Assembly (NCBI RefSeq): GCF_018476525.1
Contig: NZ_JAHCST010000008.1
Coordinates: 124,001 to 188,000 of the forward strand
DNA: 64,000 bases
Direction: 5' to 3'
Source of the DNA: Acrocarpospora catenulata
GTDB taxonomy: Bacteria; Actinomycetota; Actinomycetes; Streptosporangiales; Streptosporangiaceae
The stretch's first letter is position 1. The number at the start of each line of letters is the position of its first letter. The position numbers were made by a program, and so were the translations under genes. Below the pieces are notes generated by a model. That model made no database searches. It was not told where the DNA came from and was given only the letters and a program-made list of their open reading frames with translations. Below are positions 41,692-50,270 of this stretch, piece after piece.

Positions 41692-42897
41692 CTAAAGATC
41701 TTCTAGGACGGCTTCTGCCTCCGGAGTCCGAACCCGTCCGCTTAGCAGGTCATCCATGAGGCCCTGCTTAAGAAGCTGAAGTTTCTTGAGCTCCAACTCC
41801 CGTAGGTGTTTTTGCGCGCGGATACCGTCAACAATTCGAATCACGTCTCCCTGGCGATTGAGATCCGCAATGGGAACCGGGCATGCGCGGATGTCTCGCT
41901 GATTAACGCTTGCTTGGGCAATGGCACTCTTTGCCGAGCTTCGGAAGTGGCGCATTGCATGAGATGTTCCTAGCCAGGTCGCGACAAACTTAGGTATGGC
42001 AACATTGCGATTAACGCGACATCGCATCATATTTGATTCGAATACGGTGGTTTCTTGGAGGTCTCGAATCAGTGCAGATTTGCCGACGTAGTCTATGCTG
42101 TTAACTCGATTAATCAAAATGTCGTCTGCCTGGAGGGCGAACTGAACCTCTTCGCTCTTAGATAGCTTTACGCGTGGAAGAGTCTCCTGTGACTGAATCT
42201 CGCCCCGCTGGATTCTATCGATCCTGATGATTGGCGTTCCGCTGTCAGCATAGTCTGACGAAGGTTTGTATATTCCGTTCTTGGGCGTTCCAGTAAGAAG
42301 TTCGCCGATGCAGCCATTAGGAGAAATTTCAGAAAATATGCTTTCGATTACACCATCTTGCAACAACGTGACCTTCTCTACCAGGAGTTGTGAGCTCTTG
42401 ATCTGGGCATCGAGAGTGTCGAGGATCTCCGCGATCCGCTGTTGCTCTACCAGGGAGGGAAGAACAATTCGAAACTTCGAGACATCTGACTCATTTACTG
42501 CAGGATAACTCGATCCAACGGCCAAGGCATCGGACTGCGTAAGGGCAGAGGAACTTAGCATCCAGTGGTAGATGAACCGAGAATTTGCTATGCCGGGTTT
42601 AGCTCTCAGAACTGCGAATCCTGTGGATGCCACTAGCAGGTCGACATTCTTATCGATATAGCCGTGCGACTGCTGTAAAGGTCTGACAGTGCCAAACAAG
42701 CAGTCGCCTCGCCTCACTCTACGCTGAGCTCGAGACGGAGCTGTGGATCGTTTATGAATATCAAGTTGATGCCACGATATAGTTCCTCGACTGACGGCGC
42801 TTAGGTCGATGTAGCGAAAATTTAGGGAGCTGGGTGTGCCAGCCCCGAGAACTTCTGGGTTGACTTCAACCACTTCTTCCAGGCGCATTTCACGCAT
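41692..42897 (-). CDS. hsdS: type I restriction specificity subunit
   Basis: 401 residues with two target-recognition domains, each followed by a conserved helix: [28 protein letters not shown] in the middle and [46 protein letters not shown] at the end. Together they read the two halves of the target. Its start overlaps the hsdM stop by 8 bases. The gene is visibly richer in A and T than its neighbours, with codons such as AAA, ATT and TTA, so it was probably exchanged from another source. Confidence 0.95.
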   Translation of the reverse strand: MREMRLEEVVEVNPEVLGAGTPSSLNFRYIDLSAVSRGTISWHQLDIHKRSTAPSRAQRRVRRGDCLFGTVRPLQQSHGYIDKNVDLLVASTGFAVLRAKPGIANSRFIYHWMLSSSALTQSDALAVGSSYPAVNESDVSKFRIVLPSLVEQQRIAEILDTLDAQIKSSQLLVEKVTLLQDGVIESIFSEISPNGCIGELLTGTPKNGIYKPSSDYADSGTPIIRIDRIQRGEIQSQETLPRVKLSKSEEVQFALQADDILINRVNSIDYVGKSALIRDLQETTVFESNMMRCRVNRNVAIPKFVATWLGTSHAMRHFRSSAKSAIAQASVNQRDIRACPVPIADLNRQGDVIRIVDGIRAQKHLRELELKKLQLLKQGLMDDLLSGRVRTPEAEAVLEDL

Positions 42898-45334
42898 AGC
42901 CGAGCTCCTCCAGGAAGGACTCCAAGCCAGCGGCAGCTACGTTGCGTTGGAGCTCAAGCTCACGGAGGGTGACTGCGTATTTGTCGGACCAGCCGAAGAA
43001 GGCTGATTCGAGCATTCTACGAGTGGTAGCCGTACGAGAATCGATGCGGCTGGAAAGCTGAATGCGGAGAACTTCGAGGACCAAGCCACGAAGGCCATCA
43101 CGGTCAAGGGCTCCGGCAGCCATGCGGAGGCGAGGGAGAAAGTGAGTCTCCAGGGCAGCGACTCTTTTGCGGACCGCGGCCATAGCGGATCTCAGCTTCC
43201 GGAGGTCGGCCTCAGAGAGTTGGTAATCCGAGTCCGCAGACTCGTCCTCATCATCCTCGGCAGGCTTGGTCGTAGCGGCCTTGACTTGGGCGTTCAGGTC
43301 GGCGTACTGAGATTCGGCTGCCTCGAGTTCAGCGAGATAGTCGGGGATGAGCGCCGGGACGATGCGGTGCTCGCGGGCCTTGCGCTTCTCTGCTGCGATC
43401 TTCTGCTTGTCCCAGTACTCGGCCTCTTCCTCATCCAGAGCAAAAGCGGACTCGATCGTGGTGAGCCACCCTTCCACGACTCCCTCGAAGCCGTTCAGGC
43501 CCAGCGCCTTGATGTCGTACTGCGTCTCGCCCCACCAGGCGGCCACCACACCGGCCAACTCGAAACGGTCTAGGAGCTTAAGTGGCTGCAACTCCGCGAC
43601 GAACGAGTCGAGCAGTTCGGCCCGGATTTCCATGACCTTCTTGGACTCGGGCAGTTCGATCAGGCGTTTGCTGTGACGCGACCACCAGTCGGAGAACGTC
43701 TCGCGGAGCCGTACCTCCGCGGGGTTGGCGAGCGACGGAAGGCGGTTGGCGGTGGACTGCCAGCCTTCGGGGAGGAAGGCGTAGTAGGCGGAGTCCTTCT
43801 CCGTGAACAGCGTGGCGGGGTCGATGTCGAAGGCCTCGAACAGGTGGGCCTTGGCGGTTACCTCGGATTTGGGGACGCCGCCGTGCAGGTGGGCGCGGAC
43901 GTCCTGGGGTTCGGGCGGGGGAGTGTTGTCGACGTAGCGGCGGATGTTGAGGTTGAAGTCGTTCTCCCTCAATTCTTTGATGTCGACGACGCGGGCGAAG
44001 CCGGGGATGTCGCGGTACTCCTCGTAGGCGCCCACGATCTTCTCGGCGTGCTGCGGGTCGAGGTAGTTCTGCGCCCGGCTAGCGGTGAACTCGCGGTCGG
44101 CGTTGATGAACAGGACCTGGCCGCGGCGTTCCTTCGGCCGGGGATTCGTGCCGCGCAGGACGAGGATGCAGGCGGGGATGCCGGTGCCGTAGAAGAGGTT
44201 GGGGGCGAGGCCGATGACTGCCTCCAGGCGGTCGTCCTTGATGATGCCCTCGCGGATGTCCTTCTCCTTGCCGCCACGGAATAGGACGCCGTGCGGTAGG
44301 ACGGTGGCGCCGACACCGTCCGGGGTCAGCACGGCGAGCACGTGCTGGGCGAACATGAGGTCCGCCTTCTTGCCGCTCTCGGGCGCGAAGCCGTACTTGA
44401 AGCGTTCCTTGTGCTTCATGTCGTCGGCCGAATAGTTGAGCGAGAACGGCGGATTGGTGAGCACCCGGTCGAAACGCATCAGTTCGCCGCCCTCCAGGTG
44501 CCTGGGCTCGGCGAGGGTATCGTCGTTCTCCAACTCGGCGTTGAGAATGCCGTGCAGGATCATGTTCATCTTCGAGATGGCCCAGGTGCCGCCGTTGTAC
44601 TCCTGACCGGCGAGGGTCAGGTCGCGGTGGTCCCGGCCGTGCTCCTCCACGTACTCCTTGGCGTGGATGAGCATGCCGCCCGAGCCGGAGCACGGGTCGT
44701 AGATTCGCATTCCCGGCCCCGGCCTGACCAGGCGGACCATCATGCGGACTACACCACGCGGGGTGTAGAACTCGCCGCCCTTCTTGCCCGCGGAGTCGGC
44801 GAACTGGCCGATCAGGTACTCATACGCGGCGCCGAGCAGATCCGGGAACTCGAAGTCCTCGTTGCCGAGCCGTACCCGGTGGAAGTGGTCGACGAGCTTC
44901 TGGAGCCGGCTGTCGGGAATGGTCGACTGGCCGACCTTCCTCATGAAGTCAATGTGTTCCAGCACGCCCTCAAGCGCGTGGGTGTTGTGCTCTTCCAACT
45001 GGCTGAGCGCGGTATTGAGCAGGTTGCCGACGTTCTTCTCGCGGGAGTGGTCCTTGATGTACTTCCAGCGGGCCTTCTCCGGGACGTAGAAGCTGTCACC
45101 ACGGTAGAAGCCGGGAGCGGCGGCCATCTGCTCGGCCTCTGTCTTTGGCTTGCCGTCAGAGACCAGCTTCTTGATGAGCTCGTCCCGGACCACGTCGAAC
45201 TGGTCGGAGGCCCGCTTCAGGAAGAGCATCCCGAAGATGTACTCCTTGAACTCCGAAGCGTCCATCTTGCCGCGGAGAATGTCCGCCGCCCCGAACAGAT
45301 GCCGCTCAAGCTGCGGCAACGTCAGCTTCGCCAC
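42890..45334 (-). CDS. hsdM: type I restriction DNA methylase subunit
   Basis: 814 residues from GTG 45334 (GAGAGG 8 bases upstream); the frame is open to 45391. It starts [21 protein letters not shown], and the early [16 protein letters not shown] is typical of HsdM. SAM motif [16 protein letters not shown] and catalytic motif [13 protein letters not shown] are present, as is [15 protein letters not shown]. The C-terminal 250 residues are an extra helical, charged region, making it longer than the usual 500. It modifies adenine in the hsdS target and forms the complex with HsdS and HsdR. Confidence 0.95.
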   Translation of the reverse strand: MAKLTLPQLERHLFGAADILRGKMDASEFKEYIFGMLFLKRASDQFDVVRDELIKKLVSDGKPKTEAEQMAAAPGFYRGDSFYVPEKARWKYIKDHSREKNVGNLLNTALSQLEEHNTHALEGVLEHIDFMRKVGQSTIPDSRLQKLVDHFHRVRLGNEDFEFPDLLGAAYEYLIGQFADSAGKKGGEFYTPRGVVRMMVRLVRPGPGMRIYDPCSGSGGMLIHAKEYVEEHGRDHRDLTLAGQEYNGGTWAISKMNMILHGILNAELENDDTLAEPRHLEGGELMRFDRVLTNPPFSLNYSADDMKHKERFKYGFAPESGKKADLMFAQHVLAVLTPDGVGATVLPHGVLFRGGKEKDIREGIIKDDRLEAVIGLAPNLFYGTGIPACILVLRGTNPRPKERRGQVLFINADREFTASRAQNYLDPQHAEKIVGAYEEYRDIPGFARVVDIKELRENDFNLNIRRYVDNTPPPEPQDVRAHLHGGVPKSEVTAKAHLFEAFDIDPATLFTEKDSAYYAFLPEGWQSTANRLPSLANPAEVRLRETFSDWWSRHSKRLIELPESKKVMEIRAELLDSFVAELQPLKLLDRFELAGVVAAWWGETQYDIKALGLNGFEGVVEGWLTTIESAFALDEEEAEYWDKQKIAAEKRKAREHRIVPALIPDYLAELEAAESQYADLNAQVKAATTKPAEDDEDESADSDYQLSEADLRKLRSAMAAVRKRVAALETHFLPRLRMAAGALDRDGLRGLVLEVLRIQLSSRIDSRTATTRRMLESAFFGWSDKYAVTLRELELQRNVAAAGLESFLEELGYA

Positions 45335-45803
45335 GTGGTGGCCTCTCTTGTCGACCGGTCGCACGGATCCGATGCGGTCATCCGCCGTCATCGCGAACAG
45401 TCTCCCAAACGTGTCACAGGCGGACGCTCACTTCTTTGGTATCAACACACAGACCGTTGACAGGGACCATATCAACACGAGCAGGTTATGACCACACCCT
45501 ACAAAGGAGTTGTGTCTCCTATTCACAAGATGTAGGCAGGGTGGGTCGCGAGCCCTTCAGCGGGGCTTCGCGCCGCGAAGCCCCGTGACTTCACGGGCCT
45601 TCTAACGGCCGGACATCCTGTTTGCTGTACTCCTGCCACGGGACGGCGTAGTGCTGCGCCAGGGAGCAGCCAGGTTGTACACGAGGAGAGCACAAGGTCC
45701 GCATTAGCTGCTCTCCTCACTGGCGGCGTCCCCGCATACGTCCTCCGCGCCGGGGACGTCGCCAGTACCCTCACCGTGCTAACTCAGACATGGTCAGCGC
45801 CGC
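45335..45803. other. gap between the restriction operon and the lanthipeptide cluster
   Basis: No gene supported; a 83-codon open frame (45523-45774) has poor bias. The hsdM promoter must lie here, near an AT-richer stretch around 45430-45530. It includes the perfect hairpin at 45561-45585, and the phrase CACGGG recurs just after it. The region may be a remnant of recombination at the border of two islands. Confidence 0.5.
45561..45585. repeat. perfect 12-base inverted repeat hairpin
   Basis: CGGGGCTTCGCG (45561-45572) and its complement (45574-45585) around one base. No U-tract. It could terminate the lanthipeptide operon (stop at 45804), although 219 bases away, or be a foot of an IS200/IS605-type element; no transposase is present. 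Confidence 0.55.
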
Positions 45804-46922
45804 TCAGTTAGACGATGAGGTGAGCGCGGCCATACTCACAGCCACACACTCGAAGACCTCGGACGGCAGTCTGCCCCGACCAAGCCCGGAGCCCCGCACT
45901 ACCGCGTCGAGCGCGGCGTTCTGCCCTTCGTCCAGATTCGCCGCGCAGATTGGGTGGGCGAGCACATCGCGAGCGGCGTAACTGCCCCCAGGGGACACGG
46001 CCAAGCCCACCAGCCGGTCATGTACCGCGGTTCGCGCGTCTGGCTCATCGAGTAAGTCGAGTACGGCCAATCCAAGCCGAGTCGTGAAAGCGGCCAACTC
46101 TGGCACTTCCTCGCGGCTGAACGCCAGGTAGCGGTTGATCAGCTGCCGGGCTTGAGCAGTCGCTGTTGTTCCTTCGGACCGAAGGCACAACACAGTCAGG
46201 CAGGAAACCACCGCTTCCTCCCAGGGTTCGGTGATGTGGCTGCCGGACAGCAAATTCAGCGCCTTGTCGGATCGGCCAGTGAGACATGTGGCGAGGATCG
46301 CGATCTGGCGTCCATCCCCCAGCCGCGTACCAATGCCGCGCAACTGTTCAGCCTGAGCGTGGGCCTGCTGCCAGCGGCTGGCACGGGCGAGAGCGCGCAG
46401 GCCGTCGTTCAGCAGCACCTCCCACAGCCATTGGCAGAGCTCCCCTAGTTCGTCGGAGCGGGTGAAGTCGTGGAAGGAGACGGGGCGGCCGTCCAGCTCG
46501 GTGTCGGCACGAGTCCGGATGGCGCTGAACAGATCCTCGAGAAGCCGCCAGGCGGCCTCGCCGTCACCGTCGCGGATACGCAGCCGGGCGAGGTTGATGA
46601 TGGGCTGGAGTGTCAGTTTGGCGGTGTCCAGCGGATGCGGGCGTGCCTGATGCAGGAGGTCGAACTGGTCCCAGCACCAGGCGCGGGCGAGGTCGGGCAG
46701 CCCGCAGTCGCTGGCCGTAAGAGCGGCGAGGTTGAGAGCCTCGCAGGCGCGTACGAGCATGTCCGGACCGCCTGCGGCAGCCTGGTCCGCGCGGGCCCGA
46801 ATCTGGTCGGTGCGAACTTGTAGAGGACGGCCGATGACCTGAGCTCGCGCGACCAGGGGGAAGCGCCGGGCGGCTATGTCGGACAGGTGCTGAAGGGATG
46901 AAGCGTCCGGGGCGGCGGTCAT
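45804..46922 (-). CDS. hypothetical helical-repeat protein of the lanthipeptide cluster
   Basis: 372 residues, all helical, with TPR-like periodicity (LVRACEALNLAALTASDCGLPDLARAW, IINLARLRIRDGDGEAAWRLLEDLF, ARQLINRYLAFSREEV). No signal peptide or catalytic motif. AAGGAGG precedes ATG 46922; it lies 27 bases after the methyltransferase gene and is the last gene of the cluster. Similar helper proteins of unknown role accompany FxLD-type lanthipeptide genes. Regulatory or scaffold function is possible. Confidence 0.75.
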   Translation of the reverse strand: MTAAPDASSLQHLSDIAARRFPLVARAQVIGRPLQVRTDQIRARADQAAAGGPDMLVRACEALNLAALTASDCGLPDLARAWCWDQFDLLHQARPHPLDTAKLTLQPIINLARLRIRDGDGEAAWRLLEDLFSAIRTRADTELDGRPVSFHDFTRSDELGELCQWLWEVLLNDGLRALARASRWQQAHAQAEQLRGIGTRLGDGRQIAILATCLTGRSDKALNLLSGSHITEPWEEAVVSCLTVLCLRSEGTTATAQARQLINRYLAFSREEVPELAAFTTRLGLAVLDLLDEPDARTAVHDRLVGLAVSPGGSYAARDVLAHPICAANLDEGQNAALDAVVRGSGLGRGRLPSEVFECVAVSMAALTSSSN

Positions 46923-46949
46923 CGGCTGTGCGCCTCCTTCAGGTGGGGG

Positions 46950-48992
46950 TCACCAGGTGATCGTCAAGCGGGTGTCCGGCCGGTCGATGCGGAATCCGGC
47001 GGGGAGCTGGTCCACCGGGGTGGTGGCGGGGTGGGTGATGATCCGAGGCCGGGCGGGCCGGTTGTGGTTCCACTGCGTCAGCAGGTCGGCCAGCCGGTCA
47101 GCGAGTGCGCGGGCGTCAGGACCATGGGCGATGACGCCCAGTTCTTTGCTGATGGGGCCGTGTTCACGTACTGCCAGGTAGGCGATGGTGCCGCCGTCAT
47201 GAAGGCACGCGCCCGCCCAGCGGAGAGCGGGGGTGAGGCGGCCATCCCGGCGGGCGGCCGGGGTGACGGCAAGGCGAGCGAAGCCGGTCGTGTGGGTGGC
47301 CAGCCAGAGGTCGAGGTGTTCGACGGGTTCATGGTCGCCGACGTTCAGGCCGGTCCACAGCTGCTCGGCTGGATGGGAGAGCGCGTGTGAGAGTACTTCG
47401 GCGTCGGGCTGGTCAGCGGTGTCGACGTTCAGTGTGGCGTCGTGACCGAGACTGATGCGCGCGGCGGTGTGGGCTGCGCTGCCCCGCAGCGGCACGAATC
47501 CGCAGACCCGGGCGTGGCTACCGGTCATGGACCGGCCGTCGGCGGCAAGGTCGAAGGCGATGGAGCGGGTCAGGCCGCTGCCGTGAAGGCGCAGCGGGAC
47601 GACGATGCGGCCGCCGGGAGCGAGCTGGGTCCACCAGGGCGTGGAGATGTCCCAGGCTCCGGCGGTGACCACCATCCGGTCGAAGGGAGCGGCAGGCTGC
47701 CATCCTTCGGCGCCGTCACCGCAGACGACCTCCACCCGCTCGTATCCGGCCCGCTGGAGGGCGGCGCGAGCGCGGTGGGTGAGATCTTCGTCGATCTCGA
47801 TGGTGACGACGTGACCGTCGGTCCCGGTCAATTCGGCGAGGAGCGCGGCGTTGATGCCGGTCGCGGCGCCGATTTCCAGCACCTTGTGTCCAGGCTGGAC
47901 GTCGAGGTCCTCGGCTTGGGTGGCTACCAGGTTCGGGTCGGAGGCCGATGAGAGGGCGCTGCCGTCTTCGGCGTACTTGGTGATCTGAACACGGGGCGCG
48001 TAGGCCTCGGCGGTGTCGACTTCGGGCAGGAACTTCTCGCGCGGCACCACGTTGAAGGCGTGTTCGACGGCCGCGGTGCGGAAGGTCCCGCGGCCTTTGA
48101 TGTGTTCGACGAGCTGTCGCCGAAAGTCAGCAGGGGTCGAGGCGGTGTCGGTGTTCACCGGGCTGAAGATAGCTTTCTGTGGAGGCCAGGTCTGGTCGTT
48201 CGACAGCTTGTGCAGGGCCGTGTCGGTGCCGAGGATGACGTCGGCCGCTGTGTGGGCCAGCGCCGCTTGCACCTGCTCAGAAAGGCCTAAGCGATTCCAG
48301 GCGTACAGGACGTGGTGCGTGAGGATGGCGTGGAGACCGCGCTGGGTAACACCGGCGCGGTCGAGGTCGAACAGGCGGCGGCCGGCGTCTTCAAATGCCT
48401 GAACCCAAGCGGATGGGGCAGACGCCGCAGCGGTGGCGTGGGCGATGTCGGCGGTCAGCAGGTCGTGAACGGCCGCAGCCTGCTCTGGGGTGGACGCTCC
48501 GGGTGTGGTCCGTTCGGCGGCGACCAACTTCCAAAGATGACCTTGGTCGTACCAATCGCGGGCGGCGCCGCGCGCCATCGCGGTAACCAGAAGAAGGCCG
48601 AGCTCACGGCGATGCCCTCCGCCCGCATGGATGTAGTCCAGGACGTGGCGGCTGTCGGCATAGAACAGCTCATGGGCGGCTTCCACGACCTCAGGACCGC
48701 CGAAGACATGGACAGGAGGCTCGTAGAGGGTGTGTGCCCACCGCTCGACCTGGTCGCTTGCACCCTCGCCGAACAGACGGGCGAGAGCGTCTGCCGCCTT
48801 CTGACCGCTGTCGATGGCGGGCAGGTAGCGGATACGCCATTCGCGCCCCTTCCGGATGAACCACCATCCGGCCAGGTCTCCGTTGGTTTTCATGGCGGTC
48901 AGATGCGGTGCCCATGTGTGGGTGGCGAGCTGTTCGGCGGCGAGCCATGTGGACGTCCATACGCTGACTTCGCGCCACTGATCTGCGATCAC
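46950..48992 (-). CDS. FxLD-system methyltransferase: SpaB_C-like domain fused to protein-L-isoaspartate O-methyltransferase
   Basis: 680 residues. The N-terminal 280 resemble the thiopeptide/lantibiotic dehydratase C-terminal domain (MIADQWREVSVWTSTWLA, the charged IRYLPAID segment). The C-terminal 350 form a protein-L-isoaspartate O-methyltransferase: PREKFLP, TQAEDLDVQPGHKVLEIGAATGINAALLAEL (SAM motif I), VVTIEIDEDLTHRARAAL, FDRMVVTAGAW. In FxLD lanthipeptides this enzyme methylates an Asp of the modified core, which can lead to isoaspartate. GTG 48992 has AAGGGG upstream. It is 18 bases after lanC. Confidence 0.88.
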   Translation of the reverse strand: MIADQWREVSVWTSTWLAAEQLATHTWAPHLTAMKTNGDLAGWWFIRKGREWRIRYLPAIDSGQKAADALARLFGEGASDQVERWAHTLYEPPVHVFGGPEVVEAAHELFYADSRHVLDYIHAGGGHRRELGLLLVTAMARGAARDWYDQGHLWKLVAAERTTPGASTPEQAAAVHDLLTADIAHATAAASAPSAWVQAFEDAGRRLFDLDRAGVTQRGLHAILTHHVLYAWNRLGLSEQVQAALAHTAADVILGTDTALHKLSNDQTWPPQKAIFSPVNTDTASTPADFRRQLVEHIKGRGTFRTAAVEHAFNVVPREKFLPEVDTAEAYAPRVQITKYAEDGSALSSASDPNLVATQAEDLDVQPGHKVLEIGAATGINAALLAELTGTDGHVVTIEIDEDLTHRARAALQRAGYERVEVVCGDGAEGWQPAAPFDRMVVTAGAWDISTPWWTQLAPGGRIVVPLRLHGSGLTRSIAFDLAADGRSMTGSHARVCGFVPLRGSAAHTAARISLGHDATLNVDTADQPDAEVLSHALSHPAEQLWTGLNVGDHEPVEHLDLWLATHTTGFARLAVTPAARRDGRLTPALRWAGACLHDGGTIAYLAVREHGPISKELGVIAHGPDARALADRLADLLTQWNHNRPARPRIITHPATTPVDQLPAGFRIDRPDTRLTITW

Positions 48993-49010
48993 AGCCGGGC
49001 CCCTTCTCGG

Positions 49011-50270
49011 TCAGGCGATCAAAAGGCTGGTTTCCCAACCTCGTCGGCTGTGCGGGGTGGCTATGGAGTGCAGGACGAGCGCGGCCCCGGCGGTGCCGTC
49101 GATCAGCCCCGTCGGCTGGGCTGGGGCACGCGCCAAATGTTGGAGGAGCGCGTCGACGACGGTCGGGAGCGACTGCCGCACGGCGGGAGATGCGGCGTCG
49201 CCTGCCGCAGCTCGCGCGGTGGCGAGCAACCCGGCCCAGCCGTGGCAGAGCCCGGCGGTGTCCAGATGCGCCAGTTGGGCGGTGTCGGCGATGCAGTCGA
49301 TCAGTGCCTGCTCCGCGGCCTGAGCCTGGCTGGGGTCGTCGAGAGCGAGGGCGGCGAGTTGCAGCGCGCGGGCTATGCCCGGCGTGCCGTAGCACCACGA
49401 CGGCCGTGCGGGCCCGTCGTGATGGGGACGTCCTCGCCGCAGTTCACCGAGGGTGACGCGCTCCGGCCACCACCAGCCAGCCGTGCCGTCTTGCCGCCAT
49501 CGGGTCAGCCAGGCGCAGACCGTCTTCATCGCGTCGATGTGGCCATCGATGGTGACGCCGGTGTGGGCGGCGAGTGCCAGCAGCGCCAGAGGCCCGCAGA
49601 TGCCGTGAGCCATGCCCTGATCAGAGTGGCCGTCGGCGAACGATTCGGCAGGCCGGGCTTCGGGCAGTCGCGAAGTCCACCAGCCGGGGGCGTCCACTCC
49701 AGCCTGGTCACGGGCGGGCATGGGCTGAGTCAGACGAACCAGATAAGAGAGGATCTCGCGCAGGTGGATGCTGTCTGGGTCACGGCGGAGCAAGTAGGCG
49801 CCGATTCCGCTCAGGCCGCGGATCAGGTCGAACTCATCCGGCTGCGGCCGCAGGCAGGCGTCCATACGACGCCTGGCCTCTTCCAGACGCCGCTCGGTGA
49901 TTGCCAGGACAGCGGTGTCCAGGCGCTCCAGCAGGTCACGCGACTGATCGGCGGGAACGCCGGTAAGAAGGGCGAAAGCGATGGCGGGCGCCCCGTGCCA
50001 AAGGCCGACGCCCCCGCCGCTGGCGACGTCTTCGCGCAGCGCAACAGCGAGCCAGGCTTTCACGGGTTCCCATCCCGCTATCTGATCGAGTGCACGGACA
50101 CCATGAAGGATGACGATGCCGGCGGCACCGTGAGCGAGTGACTGGCCGTCCCAGCGGGAGCTGTCCGGCCCGTACCCTGCCTCAGGGTCAGGTTCCGGCG
50201 GCGTGGCCAAGACGGCCGCGAGGTGATCAGCGACGTCTCGGACGTCGGCCGGGCACATGATGGCGGTCAT
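49011..50270 (-). CDS. lanthipeptide cyclase LanC
   Basis: 419 residues. Joins dehydrated Ser/Thr to Cys thiols to form lanthionine rings. Zinc ligands are visible: Cys in PSWCYGTPGIARAL and Cys-His in LCHGWAGLLATA. Other LanC features: HGAAGIVILHG, GVGLWHGAPAIAF, QGMAHGICGPLALLALA and the late GLIDGTAGAALVLH. Its ATG overlaps the lanB stop by one base (TAATG). With one cyclase and a class I dehydratase, this is a class I lanthipeptide pathway. Confidence 0.94.
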   Translation of the reverse strand: MTAIMCPADVRDVADHLAAVLATPPEPDPEAGYGPDSSRWDGQSLAHGAAGIVILHGVRALDQIAGWEPVKAWLAVALREDVASGGGVGLWHGAPAIAFALLTGVPADQSRDLLERLDTAVLAITERRLEEARRRMDACLRPQPDEFDLIRGLSGIGAYLLRRDPDSIHLREILSYLVRLTQPMPARDQAGVDAPGWWTSRLPEARPAESFADGHSDQGMAHGICGPLALLALAAHTGVTIDGHIDAMKTVCAWLTRWRQDGTAGWWWPERVTLGELRRGRPHHDGPARPSWCYGTPGIARALQLAALALDDPSQAQAAEQALIDCIADTAQLAHLDTAGLCHGWAGLLATARAAAGDAASPAVRQSLPTVVDALLQHLARAPAQPTGLIDGTAGAALVLHSIATPHSRRGWETSLLIA

